The notes under the pieces: generated by a model
The model's input: only the letters and a program-made list of their open reading frames with translations
Database searches by the model: none
Told to the model about the DNA's origin: nothing
Shown here: in pieces, positions 34,831-42,540 of the stretch
Numbering within the stretch: the first letter of the stretch is position 1
How the letters are laid out: each line of letters starts with the position of its first letter
Translations under genes and position numbers: made by a program
Source: Denitrobacterium detoxificans
GTDB lineage: Bacteria > Actinomycetota > Coriobacteriia > Coriobacteriales > Eggerthellaceae
Direction of reading: 5' to 3'
Length of the DNA: 64,000 nt
Assembly: GCF_015062615.1 (NCBI RefSeq)
Contig: NZ_SUUH01000001.1
Span: forward strand, 594,366 to 658,365

Positions 34831-35388
34831 CTAGTTGAATTCCTGCTGCGTCTTTTCCAGGCCATTCGCAATGAGGAAGGGAACTGCCTGGGCCGCCGTT
34901 TCCACGCTTGCGCGGAACTCATCTTCCGCCTGCTTGCGAGGACGCGAGAGCACGTAATCGGCCACGGCCATGCGTCCGGGCGGGCGACCGATGCCGCAGC
35001 GAACGCGGTACCAATCGCGCGTGCCAAGCTTGTCGCAAATGGAGCGCAGGCCATTGTGGCCCGCATGCCCGCCACCGAACTTCACGCGAATGCGGCCAGG
35101 CTCGATGTCGAGGTCGTCATGAATGACGATGACGTGATCGGGCTTCACGCCATGGGCAGCGCACAGCTGCTTCACGGGGCCACCCGATGTGTTCATGTAG
35201 CTTTGGGGCTTGGCGAACAGGACGTCTTCGCCCACAAGGGAACCTTTCGCGGTGAGTGCGCCACATTCCGTCTTCCAATAGCGGGCCCCTGCCGAACTGG
35301 CAAGGCAATCGACGGTGTCGAAGCCCGCATTGTGTCGCGTATGCTCGTACTCTTCGCCAGGATTCCCCAGGCCAACCACCAAATACAT
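34831..35388 (-). CDS. pth: Peptidyl-tRNA hydrolase
   Basis: 185 residues. Releases tRNA from stalled peptidyl-tRNA. VVGLGNPGEEY gives Asn9 and TRHNAGFD gives the catalytic His19; VIHDDLDIEPG and GGGHAGHNGLRS supply the remaining conserved Asp and Asn. The stop of the unknown upstream gene and the ribosome-binding site merge as TAGGAG four bases before this ATG, so the pair is coupled. Confidence 0.96.
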   Translation of the reverse strand: MYLVVGLGNPGEEYEHTRHNAGFDTVDCLASSAGARYWKTECGALTAKGSLVGEDVLFAKPQSYMNTSGGPVKQLCAAHGVKPDHVIVIHDDLDIEPGRIRVKFGGGHAGHNGLRSICDKLGTRDWYRVRCGIGRPPGRMAVADYVLSRPRKQAEDEFRASVETAAQAVPFLIANGLEKTQQEFN

Positions 35389-35395
35389 GAATCTC

Positions 35396-36466
35396 CTACT
35401 TCTTCTGCGAATTGAAGAACAGGCTCAAATCGTCGTTCTTCGCGTTTCTCTGGGAAAGAGCATAGCGCATGCGAAGACCGCGCGCGATAATCCGCACATT
35501 CATTGCTTGAATGCATTTCGCAACCTGGGGGCCGCGCGGCGTGGGATCGTTTAGGCTGTGGCCGTCGTAGAACGGGACAACCTGATAGATGCCGTCTTCG
35601 CCAACCGTAACGTAATCCTGCAGGTAATTGGCGTCGATGAAGCCATTCCAATCGCCAAAGCTCTTCCACCATGCCTCGCCGCTCTTCAACGGGAAGCCAA
35701 GCGGGTTCTGCATGTTGGAATACCAGGCCTTGATGCACATGAGCGTAAGGTCCCAATAGCCCTGCACGCGCTCTTGCTCAGCGCGCATGGCATTGAACTG
35801 GCCCTTGCCACCCGCATTCGTGCCCGGCATGAAGTTGCCGATGGTATGCGAGAGGTACGTGAGCAGGGCAAGCTGCTTGGCAGCACCATCTTCGGCGCCC
35901 AGTTCGAGCAGGGCGTCGATGGTGTTCAGCGTGCACGAGCAGAACGAGCCCTCGAGCATCTTCAGGGAATCGGGGTTCCACAGGTACGCGTACAGCACGG
36001 CGGCAGCGCGCGGGGCCGTGGCCTCGTCGAAGACAAACTGCAGGTCGATGCCGCCTTCGGTCGTACCGATTTCCGACGTGCTCCCCTGTACCTTGCCTGC
36101 GGCCGCATCGACGATTTCGGCCATGGAGCCGTCGGGGTTGTAGGAGGTGCCCTGCGCCATCACGCGAGCGGCGCGCTCGTACTCGATAAGGGCGTAGGCA
36201 TCGGCCGCCGTACGCAGGCGCACCTGGGCGTCCTTCTTGCGCAAATCGTTGTAGGCAGCGATCTTCTGAGCCCATTCCTCCAGGCCGGCGTAGTCTTCAA
36301 AGTTACGCAACTGGGAACTGACATCGTTGAACACCTGAGCGAAGCAATCCTCGTCTTCGACCATTTCGGAGAGCTGATCGATGAGCTTCTTCGCCGGAAT
36401 GCCCTGCGCAAAAGCCGCCTGGCACTTCTTCTTGCCATACAGTTTTTCGATGCTAGACCCTGCCAC
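35396..36466 (-). CDS. Conserved-looking protein of unknown function upstream of pth
   Basis: About 356 residues, soluble, without a signal peptide or membrane segment. No family is recognised. Features seen: an N-terminal Lys-rich helix (SIEKLYGKKK), predicted helices rich in Ala and Leu, a Cys pair in EGSFCSCTLNT, a Trp/Asn-rich segment around WWKSFGDWNGFIDANYLQDY and a DPTPRGPQVAKCIQ segment near the C-terminus. GTG 36466 is preferred because GGGGGAG lies 6 bases upstream; ATG 36481 lacks one. A TATAAT box lies just upstream, and it is coupled to pth. Confidence 0.75.
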   Translation of the reverse strand: MAGSSIEKLYGKKKCQAAFAQGIPAKKLIDQLSEMVEDEDCFAQVFNDVSSQLRNFEDYAGLEEWAQKIAAYNDLRKKDAQVRLRTAADAYALIEYERAARVMAQGTSYNPDGSMAEIVDAAAGKVQGSTSEIGTTEGGIDLQFVFDEATAPRAAAVLYAYLWNPDSLKMLEGSFCSCTLNTIDALLELGAEDGAAKQLALLTYLSHTIGNFMPGTNAGGKGQFNAMRAEQERVQGYWDLTLMCIKAWYSNMQNPLGFPLKSGEAWWKSFGDWNGFIDANYLQDYVTVGEDGIYQVVPFYDGHSLNDPTPRGPQVAKCIQAMNVRIIARGLRMRYALSQRNAKNDDLSLFFNSQKK

Positions 36467-36505
36467 GGCTATCTCCCCCATTCGTGTTCGCCGTTAATGC
36501 ATCCG

Positions 36506-36534
36506 ATTATAACTCACCAAGTCACAAATAGCCT
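36506..36534 (-). promoter_or_regulatory. Probable promoter of the unknown gene-pth pair
   Basis: A perfect TATAAT (-10) occupies 36511-36506 on the minus strand, about 40 bp before GTG 36466 and directly after the prs terminator. The -35 position (36534-36529, AGGCTA) is poor, so an activator may be needed. Confidence 0.45.
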
Positions 36535-36561
36535 GATAAGCTAGCGAACGGTCCGCCCAAG

Positions 36562-36592
36562 AAAAACGGAGCGCCCCAAAGGGACGCTCCGC
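36562..36592 (-). terminator. Rho-independent terminator of glmU-prs
   Basis: On the minus strand GCGGAGCGTCCC-TTTG-GGGCGCTCCG forms a strong stem followed by TTTTTCTT, 25 bp after the prs stop. Confidence 0.92.
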
Positions 36593-36616
36593 AAAAACCG
36601 GCTATGCAGGGAAGCG

Positions 36617-37582
36617 CTATTCGAACAGAGCGGCTACGCTGCCGTATTCGAACACGTTCTTGATCGTCTTGGCGAACAGAGGCGCCACCGAGAGAACCTT
36701 GATCTTGCCGTTCTGGCGCTCGAGCGGAACGGGCACGGCGTTCGTAACCACGACTTCCTCGATGCAGGAGTTCGCAATGCGCTCGTATGCAGGGCCGCTG
36801 AACAGGCCATGCGTAGCGCAAGCGTATACCGCGCGGGCGCCCTTCGCCTTCAGCGTGTCGGCAGCGGCAACCAGCGAACCAGCCGTGTCGATCATGTCGT
36901 CGTTGATGATGCAGATCTTGTCGGTAACGTCGCCGATGAGCGCCGTGATCTCGCTCTGGTTGTGGCGCGGGCGATCCTTGTGCATGATGGCGATGCTGCT
37001 GTCGAGCTTGGTCTGGAACTTCTTGGCAGCCTTCGCACGGCCCACGTCGGGGGAAACGACGCACACCTCGTCGGGATTCCAGCCCTTGTTCTTAAAGTAG
37101 TCGACGAAGATGCCCATGGCCGTCATGTGGTTCACGGGAATCTCGAAGAAGCCCTGGATGGCGTTCTGGTGCAGGTCGACCGAAATCATGTTCGTGGCAC
37201 CAGCGGCTTCCAGCATGTCGGCAACCAGACGTGCGGTAATGGGCTCGCGCGGGGCAGCCTTGCGCTCCTGGCGGGCGTAACCGTAGTGCGTGATTACAGC
37301 GGAAATGGTGCGGGCGCTGGCGCGCTTTGCCGCGTCAATCATGATGAGCAGTTCCATGAGCGCGTCGTTGATGTGCTCGCCTGCCACGCTCTGCACGATG
37401 AAGACGTCGCAACCGCGTACGCTTTCCAGGTAGCGCGCGTAGATTTCGCCATTCGCGAACTTCTCGAGCTTCACGTTGCCGAGGTCCATCTTGAGCTCGT
37501 TGGCGATCTGCTCGGCAAGCTCGCGATTCACCGACCCCGAGAAGAGCTTCATCTGCTTTTTCATGTCGATGATGTTTGCCAT
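36617..37582 (-). CDS. prs: Ribose-phosphate pyrophosphokinase
   Basis: 321 residues. Makes PRPP from ribose 5-phosphate and ATP, feeding purF, hisE-type and pyrimidine steps. Core motifs: MKLFSGSVNRELAEQIA, DLHQNAIQGFFEIP, VVSPDVGRAKAAKKF and the PRPP loop IINDDMIDTAGSL. ATG 37582 is chosen because GGGGAAGG lies 8 bases upstream and the family start fits. Directly after glmU, as in many Gram-positive bacteria. Confidence 0.96.
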   Translation of the reverse strand: MANIIDMKKQMKLFSGSVNRELAEQIANELKMDLGNVKLEKFANGEIYARYLESVRGCDVFIVQSVAGEHINDALMELLIMIDAAKRASARTISAVITHYGYARQERKAAPREPITARLVADMLEAAGATNMISVDLHQNAIQGFFEIPVNHMTAMGIFVDYFKNKGWNPDEVCVVSPDVGRAKAAKKFQTKLDSSIAIMHKDRPRHNQSEITALIGDVTDKICIINDDMIDTAGSLVAAADTLKAKGARAVYACATHGLFSGPAYERIANSCIEEVVVTNAVPVPLERQNGKIKVLSVAPLFAKTIKNVFEYGSVAALFE

Positions 37583-37617
37583 TGCTTCAACCTTCCCCAT
37601 AGCTAATGATGCTATTA

Positions 37618-38982
37618 CTATTGCTCCTGCTTGGGAGCACGATATTGTTCCTTCACGACCTGGCGGGCGCGACCCAAGGCCAGCGCGCAATCGGGCACGT
37701 CTTCGGTAATGACCGAACCAGCGCCCACAAGCGCATGCGAGCCGATGGTAACGGGGGCCACCATCATAGTGTCGCTACCCACGAACGCATTCTCGCCGAT
37801 AACGGTGGGCCACTTGCGCTCGCCGTCGTAATTGCAGGTAATGGAGCCAGCGCCAATGTTCACGCCGCCGGCCATGGTGGTGTCGCCGATGTAGCTTAGG
37901 TGCGGAACCTTGCTGCCAGGGCCAATGGTAGATTTCTTGATTTCGACGTGCGTGCCAGCCTTGGCACCTTCGCACAAATGCGTTCCGGGGCGCAGGTACG
38001 CGCGCGGCCCGCACGTGCAACCATCGTCGATGACCGTTTCCACGGCAACCGTCTCGTCGATGACGCAGCCAGCGCCAACGGTGGTGTCGGTAAGGCGCGT
38101 ATTCGGACCCAGAACCGTGTCGGGGCCAACCTCGACCGCGCCAAGAAGCGTGGTCATGGGAAGGATCTCGACGTCCTGGGCAAGCTTTACGTCGGGGCCG
38201 ATCCACACGGTGGAAGGATCGGTCATGGTAACGCCAGCCAGCATATGGCGCTCGTTGATGCGACGCTGCATGACCTGCGACGCCTGAGCCAGCTGTACGC
38301 GCGTGTTGACGCCCAGGCACTCGTTAGAATCGGCTGCGCAGAAGCCCAGAACAGAACGGCCTTCGTTGCGGGCGATTTCGATAACGTCGGTAAGGTAGAA
38401 CTCGCCCTGGGCGTTGTTGGTTCCCACCTTGGAAAGCGCCTGGAACAGCAGCTGGGCATCGAAGCAATAGAAGCCCGAGTTGCATTCCCCGATGAGCGCT
38501 TCTTCGGGCGTGCAATCCTTCTGCTCGACAATGCGCTCTACCTGGCCCGCAGCATCGCGCACGATGCGACCGTACCCCGCGGGGTCGGCGGGCTGCATGG
38601 TAAGAACCACGACGCCAGCATCGTCTTGCTCGCGTGCGGCAACCAAAGCGGAAAGCGTTTCGGGCGTGATGAGCGGGCTGTCGCCCGAAAGCACCAGCAG
38701 CGAGCCGGTGACGCCCTGGAATTCAGAAGCACAGGCCATAACGGCATCGGCCGTGCCACGCTGCTCCTGCTGAATGACGATACTCGTGTCGGCCACGATG
38801 GGCTCGACGACCTCGCGCGCATGGCCCAGCACGGTAACGATGCGGCCAACGCCGGCATCGCGCGCGGCTTCGACGACCCAACGTACCAGCGGACGCCCCA
38901 GGAGCTTGTGACTTACCTTGGGGTGACGCGACTTCATGCGGGTGCCTTCACCCGCGGCCAATATAATCGCGGAAGCTTCCAT
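37618..38982 (-). CDS. glmU: Bifunctional GlmU: GlcNAc-1-P uridylyltransferase / GlcN-1-P acetyltransferase
   Basis: 454 residues. Makes UDP-GlcNAc for peptidoglycan. The N-terminal nucleotidyltransferase has ILAAGEGTRMKSRHPKVSHKL; the C-terminal half is a left-handed beta-helix of hexapeptide repeats with the acetyltransferase signature (IGAGSITCNYDGERKWPTVIG). ATG 38982 is chosen at the family N-terminus with AGAAGGA just upstream, although the frame remains open further. Same direction as prs, 35 bp apart. GlmM is encoded at 50-51 kb. Confidence 0.96.
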   Translation of the reverse strand: MEASAIILAAGEGTRMKSRHPKVSHKLLGRPLVRWVVEAARDAGVGRIVTVLGHAREVVEPIVADTSIVIQQEQRGTADAVMACASEFQGVTGSLLVLSGDSPLITPETLSALVAAREQDDAGVVVLTMQPADPAGYGRIVRDAAGQVERIVEQKDCTPEEALIGECNSGFYCFDAQLLFQALSKVGTNNAQGEFYLTDVIEIARNEGRSVLGFCAADSNECLGVNTRVQLAQASQVMQRRINERHMLAGVTMTDPSTVWIGPDVKLAQDVEILPMTTLLGAVEVGPDTVLGPNTRLTDTTVGAGCVIDETVAVETVIDDGCTCGPRAYLRPGTHLCEGAKAGTHVEIKKSTIGPGSKVPHLSYIGDTTMAGGVNIGAGSITCNYDGERKWPTVIGENAFVGSDTMMVAPVTIGSHALVGAGSVITEDVPDCALALGRARQVVKEQYRAPKQEQ

Positions 38983-39004
38983 TCCGTCCTTCTTCCTGCG
39001 TTTA

Positions 39005-39907
39005 TTACTCGGTTTCAAGGGAAAGCGCAGCGCAAATGGCATCGAGCAGGGCGATGGCATAGTGCTGCGCAGAGCGGCCTTCGCCAGCATCCTGCCACTG
39101 CGCAGAGGGCAGGCTGATGGCAATGCGCGGCGGGATCTGCGTGGCGGCGCCCATGGCGGTACGCAGACGCAGGCCAAGCGTTTCCTCCTCGTCGAACGTG
39201 ACGAAGGGGACGTTCTGCTGGGCACCTTCCTGCCCCACCACGATCTGCACGAGGAGCATGTCCCCATCGGGGGCAACGAGCAGGGAATCGGCGCTAACGA
39301 TCTTCGATGCGGGGTTCGTGGCAAGGGCCAGGTTCGACATGCGCGCCGCAACGGAACGCGTAAACGAATCGGTTCCGAACAGACAGAGCGCATTGCGCTC
39401 GAGCACATCGGAAGCGCGGGCAAAGCCCAGGTGCACGGCAGCCTGGGGACCAGGCTTACCTTCCCAGGAATGATGCAGGTTATGCACGGCGCGATACGTG
39501 AACGCGCCCGCGATGCCGTCGGACGGCAGGCCCATGTTCAGCTGGAACTTGCGCAGGGCCAGCTCCGTGTATGCGCCAAAGATGCCATCGTCGTTGCAGG
39601 CGAAGCCCAGTGCGTTCAGCGCATTCTGGAGCTGCTTGACATCGTTGCCGTGAAAGTGAGGCATGCGCAGGTACAGCGTGCGGTCGCCCAGATGGAACGT
39701 GGCGTCGAGCAGCGCGGCCCACACCTTCTCGTTCACCTGGGTAGTGGCGGGCAAGCCATTGGCCTGGCAAAACGCAGAAACGGCGACGCCAGTGGCGTCG
39801 TCGTATGTACCGGTGACCTGGCTATCTGCCAGAAAATTCAATTCCGCGAGCTTCTGCTGAACGTCGAGAACACCAGCGCCCGTGTCGTTTTTTTGCATTG
39901 TATCCAT
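39005..39907 (-). CDS. Protein with two peptidoglycan-binding-like domains
   Basis: About 300 residues. Two PG_binding_1 type three-helix units lie at about 8-60 (VLDVQQKLAELNFL...) and 78-135 (DVKQLQNALNALGFACNDDGIFGAYTELALRKFQ). The last 150 residues form an unrecognised alpha/beta domain. No signal peptide is visible in front, which is odd for a wall-binding protein. Start chosen at ATG 39907; ATG 39898 is possible, and the earlier in-frame ATG 39943 lies within a hairpin. Next to glmU in the same direction (22 bp gap). Confidence 0.75.
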   Translation of the reverse strand: MDTMQKNDTGAGVLDVQQKLAELNFLADSQVTGTYDDATGVAVSAFCQANGLPATTQVNEKVWAALLDATFHLGDRTLYLRMPHFHGNDVKQLQNALNALGFACNDDGIFGAYTELALRKFQLNMGLPSDGIAGAFTYRAVHNLHHSWEGKPGPQAAVHLGFARASDVLERNALCLFGTDSFTRSVAARMSNLALATNPASKIVSADSLLVAPDGDMLLVQIVVGQEGAQQNVPFVTFDEEETLGLRLRTAMGAATQIPPRIAISLPSAQWQDAGEGRSAQHYAIALLDAICAALSLETE

Positions 39908-39921
39908 ACCCGCATTGTAAC

Positions 39922-39952
39922 GCCCCAGACATGCCAAGAACATGCCTGGGGC
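39922..39952 (-). terminator. Strong hairpin between polyprenyl synthetase and the PG-binding gene
   Basis: GCCCCAGACATG and CATGCCTGGGGC are 12-bp arms with one mismatch around a 7-base loop. No T run follows on either strand, so termination is likely but not certain. It supports a start for the PG-binding gene downstream of it. Confidence 0.5.
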
Positions 39953-39983
39953 GTGCTTTCATACGTTCCCTATGAACGAAGGG

Positions 39984-41051
39984 CTAATTCAAACGGTTGA
40001 CGAACCAATCGGCCATCGAAATGAGCAGATCGCGCGCGGGCGAGGGACCAATGATCTCGAGCAGACGATTCTTCGCGATGCTCGTAAGGTTCTCCGCGTA
40101 GGAACGCGCATAGTCGATGCTGCCGGAATCCTGCATGATCTGGGCAGCTTCCTCCAGGATGGCAGGGTCCTTCTCGTGCGAGCTAAGGATTTCCACGAGC
40201 CTGTCGCGCTTCGGGGAATTCTGAAGAGCATGCACCACGCATAGCGTGCGCTTGCCTTCGGTGATGTCGTTGCGGAAATCCTTCTTGGTGGATTCCTCGC
40301 TGCCGATGAGGTTGAGCAGGTCGTCTTGGATCTGAAAGGCCAGGCCCGTATCGAGGCCATAGTTACGCAGGCCCTCGATTTCGGCTTCGGAGCCGCCGCC
40401 TACGATGGCGCCAATGGCCAGCGGCACAGCACCCGAATAATGGGCCGTCTTATGCGTGGCCATGACCAGGTAATCTTCCGGCGTAATGTCGTAGCGCCCA
40501 TCGCGTGCCCAGCCGATGTCGAGCGCCTGGCCCTCGATGGTGCGACGCGTCATCTCGGTGAGCTCGGTGATGAGGCGAATCTTCGTGGAGTCTTCGAGGT
40601 TCGGATCGAACGCAACGGTGCCATTGACCAGCGTAAGGCCCAGGTCGCCTGCGTTGATTGCCAGGCCCATGCCCTCGGTAAGGTGCAGGCAGGGCACGCC
40701 GCGGCGCAGTTCCGCATCGTCGGCGATATCGTCGTGGATGAGGGCTGCCGTATGGAAATGCTCGATGGCAGCGGCCGCGCTAACGGCGCGCCTCACATCG
40801 CCCCCAACGGCACGACACGCGGCAAAGCAGATGAGCGGACGATGACGCTTGCCGCCATTCTCGCTGTAGCGGGAAAGCGGACCATACAGGTACCGGTTCA
40901 TGTCGGGATGGGTGCCTTCGGGAATGAAGGTATTCACAAGATCCCCCACCTGGTCGGCATAATGATCGAGATATTCCCCGAACGTGGTGGATTCGTAATC
41001 GACGGTTGCGAGAAATTCGTCGAACTCGCGAACGGATGGCTGCTGCTTCAC
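39984..41051 (-). CDS. Polyprenyl synthetase (isoprenyl diphosphate synthase)
   Basis: About 355 residues. Condenses IPP with allylic diphosphates to make a prenyl chain, for menaquinone or undecaprenyl carriers. First Asp-rich motif is ALIHDDIADDAELRRG; the second is QIQDDLLNLIG, where Asn stands in for the last Asp; GKRHRPLICF is the IPP-binding Lys-Arg region. GTG 41051 is preferred because GAGGAAGAG lies 9 bases upstream; another GTG at 41096 is in frame. Chain length cannot be judged from sequence alone. Confidence 0.9.
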   Translation of the reverse strand: MKQQPSVREFDEFLATVDYESTTFGEYLDHYADQVGDLVNTFIPEGTHPDMNRYLYGPLSRYSENGGKRHRPLICFAACRAVGGDVRRAVSAAAAIEHFHTAALIHDDIADDAELRRGVPCLHLTEGMGLAINAGDLGLTLVNGTVAFDPNLEDSTKIRLITELTEMTRRTIEGQALDIGWARDGRYDITPEDYLVMATHKTAHYSGAVPLAIGAIVGGGSEAEIEGLRNYGLDTGLAFQIQDDLLNLIGSEESTKKDFRNDITEGKRTLCVVHALQNSPKRDRLVEILSSHEKDPAILEEAAQIMQDSGSIDYARSYAENLTSIAKNRLLEIIGPSPARDLLISMADWFVNRLN

Positions 41052-41268
41052 GATGCGAAACTCTTCCTCGGGCGTATGCGGTGCCCGACCCCTCACCTTG
41101 CAAATAACACGTTAAGGCGCAATGCGAGCGCAGGAACAAGCACTTGAATACTTCGATGCCCATGCATCGCCTAACCCGTAAATTGCATTATAAGATACAA
41201 AACAATGCATATATCCACATGTGCACGAATACGGCGCATTAACCCCACAGACGACTGGGAGAAACGCG

Positions 41269-41323
41269 GGTTCGAACCCCACCGCGTGGGGTTTACGCAC
41301 AAGTAAGTGGTAGGAGCGGTGGG
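41269..41323 (-). repeat. 55-bp direct repeat, copy away from the tRNA
   Basis: Matches 41430-41484 with one mismatch in 55. Read on the minus strand it opens with the last bases of tRNA-Leu (CCCACCGCTCCTACCA), then CTTACTTGTGCGTAAACCCC and GGTGGGGTTCGAACC, so it is a stranded copy of a tRNA 3' end plus its flank. Consistent with an integration/excision scar or a tandem duplication. Confidence 0.85.
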
Positions 41324-41329
41324 TTCATG

Positions 41330-41406
41330 ATTTCCGCATGGCGGAAATCGACGTCTCGCACTTATGCGCTCGACCGAAACGCTACGGGGGCCGCACTGCG
41401 GCCCCC
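41330..41406. repeat. Two strong hairpins between the direct repeats
   Basis: ATTTCCGC-ATG-GCGGAAAT occupies 41330-41348 and GGGGGCCGC-ACT-GCGGCCCCC occupies 41386-41406. The outer bases GAAACGC (41377-41383) and GCGTTTC (41414-41420) can lengthen the second stem. No T run follows in either direction. Confidence 0.7.
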
Positions 41407-41429
41407 GCTTCACGCGTTTCCACCTCATC

Positions 41430-41484
41430 GGTTCGAACCCCACCGCATGGGGTTTACGCACAAGTAAGTGGTAGGAGCGGTGGG
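41430..41484 (-). repeat. 55-bp direct repeat, copy overlapping the tRNA 3' end
   Basis: Second copy; its minus-strand start is the real T-arm and acceptor of tRNA-Leu. It differs from the other copy at one base (A for G in ACCGCATGGGG). The spacing between copies is 161 bp start to start. Confidence 0.85.
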
Positions 41485-41553
41485 GTTCGAACCCACAAGC
41501 CTTGCGGCGGCGGATTTTAAGTCCGCTGCGTATGCCAATTCCGCCACGCTCCC
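41469..41553 (-). tRNA. tRNA-Leu (anticodon TAA)
   Basis: 85 bases including encoded CCA. Acceptor GGGAGCG pairs with CGCTCCT (one G-U), the anticodon stem-loop is GCGGA-CTTAAAA-TCCGC with TAA at 34-36, a long variable arm marks a class II tRNA, and the T-arm is GTGGG-TTCGAAC-CCCAC. It reads UUA codons, which are rare in this high-GC window. Confidence 0.93.
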
Positions 41554-41594
41554 ACGAAAGAATGCCCCGGGCTTAGGACATGATAGCAGATGGG

Positions 41595-42533
41595 CTACAT
41601 ACGCCCCGAAGATGCCGCCATGATGATGCCCTGCAGGATATCGGATTCGCTCACCGTGAACGACCCAAGACCCGAGCAATCGAGGACCTGGCCAAGGATT
41701 TCCATACCCGCCACGATGACGGGAGCACGATCGGGCTGCAAGCCCGTAACCATGCGGCGCTGCTCGAGCGTCATGTCCGCAAGACGACGCGTTTCCCGCT
41801 GCAGCACATCGCGCGATACGCAATAGCCATGCACGCGCGAGGAATCGTATGGGTCCATGGCCTCATGCACGGAAACGACTGACGTAGCCGTGCCCGCAAC
41901 GGCCACCATGCGCTCGGGCACGAAGCCCCTATCGGCAAGGCGATCGAAGAAGGGCTGGAAGTTGCGTTGGCACAGCTCGCGCGCCGCCTGCAGCTCTTCT
42001 TCAGTAGGCGGATCGCCCGCCAGAAGGCGCTCGGTCACGCGACGGCAGCCAATGTCGAACGAATGCGCCACCAAAGGGTCCTCGCCGCCAACACCTGCGA
42101 TGACCTCGGTGGAGCCACCGCCAGAATCGACTACCAGCAAGCGCTCGCCCACGAAATCGCACGAGGCGCCCATGAAGGAAAGGGCTGCTTCGCGCGTGCC
42201 GGGAATGACGGAAAGCTGCACGCCCTCCCCCGCCAAGATGCGCGCGAACTCGTCGGCGTTTTCCGCATCGCGCGATGCGGAGGTGGCCACGGCCGTAAGG
42301 GCAATGGGGCATTCGGGCGAGGAACACGATTCGATAATCTCCTGGTACTGGGCCACGCATGCGCGCACGCGCTCCATGGCCTGGGGCTTCAACACGCCCG
42401 TCGCGTCAACGCCCTCGCCCAGATTCACAATGGAAGAGCGGCGCACCAGCTCGTGCAATCCGCCCTCATCAACATCCGCGATAAACAAACGGCACGTGAC
42501 CGTACCGATATCGATAGCTGCATAGCGTCCCAT
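41595..42533 (-). CDS. Ppx/GppA family phosphatase
   Basis: 312 residues. Exopolyphosphatase or pppGpp phosphohydrolase. AIDIGTVTCRLFIADV is the first phosphate-binding motif of the actin-like fold, and VVDSGGGSTEVIAG the second. It is a short form with only the two ASKHA domains and no C-terminal HD-like domain. GGAG lies four bases before ATG 42533, in the tail of the ftsB-like gene, so the two are coupled. With ppk1 and the PPK2 protein it completes a polyphosphate set. Confidence 0.92.
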   Translation of the reverse strand: MGRYAAIDIGTVTCRLFIADVDEGGLHELVRRSSIVNLGEGVDATGVLKPQAMERVRACVAQYQEIIESCSSPECPIALTAVATSASRDAENADEFARILAGEGVQLSVIPGTREAALSFMGASCDFVGERLLVVDSGGGSTEVIAGVGGEDPLVAHSFDIGCRRVTERLLAGDPPTEEELQAARELCQRNFQPFFDRLADRGFVPERMVAVAGTATSVVSVHEAMDPYDSSRVHGYCVSRDVLQRETRRLADMTLEQRRMVTGLQPDRAPVIVAGMEILGQVLDCSGLGSFTVSESDILQGIIMAASSGRM

Positions 42534-42540
42534 GCTGCTC

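Larger units (their letters stand above)
41052..41468. other. Gene-free stretch beside tRNA-Leu with duplicated tRNA flank
   Basis: No supported protein gene. The stretch carries two copies of a 55-bp direct repeat and two strong hairpins, all listed separately. Between 41052 and 41268 nothing is recognised. Confidence 0.7.

Noticed and set aside
41112..41461. Short minus-strand frames that begin with MRKPHAVGFEP twice
   Set aside because: They are translations of the 55-bp tRNA-flank repeat, not genes; the similar starts come from the DNA repeat.
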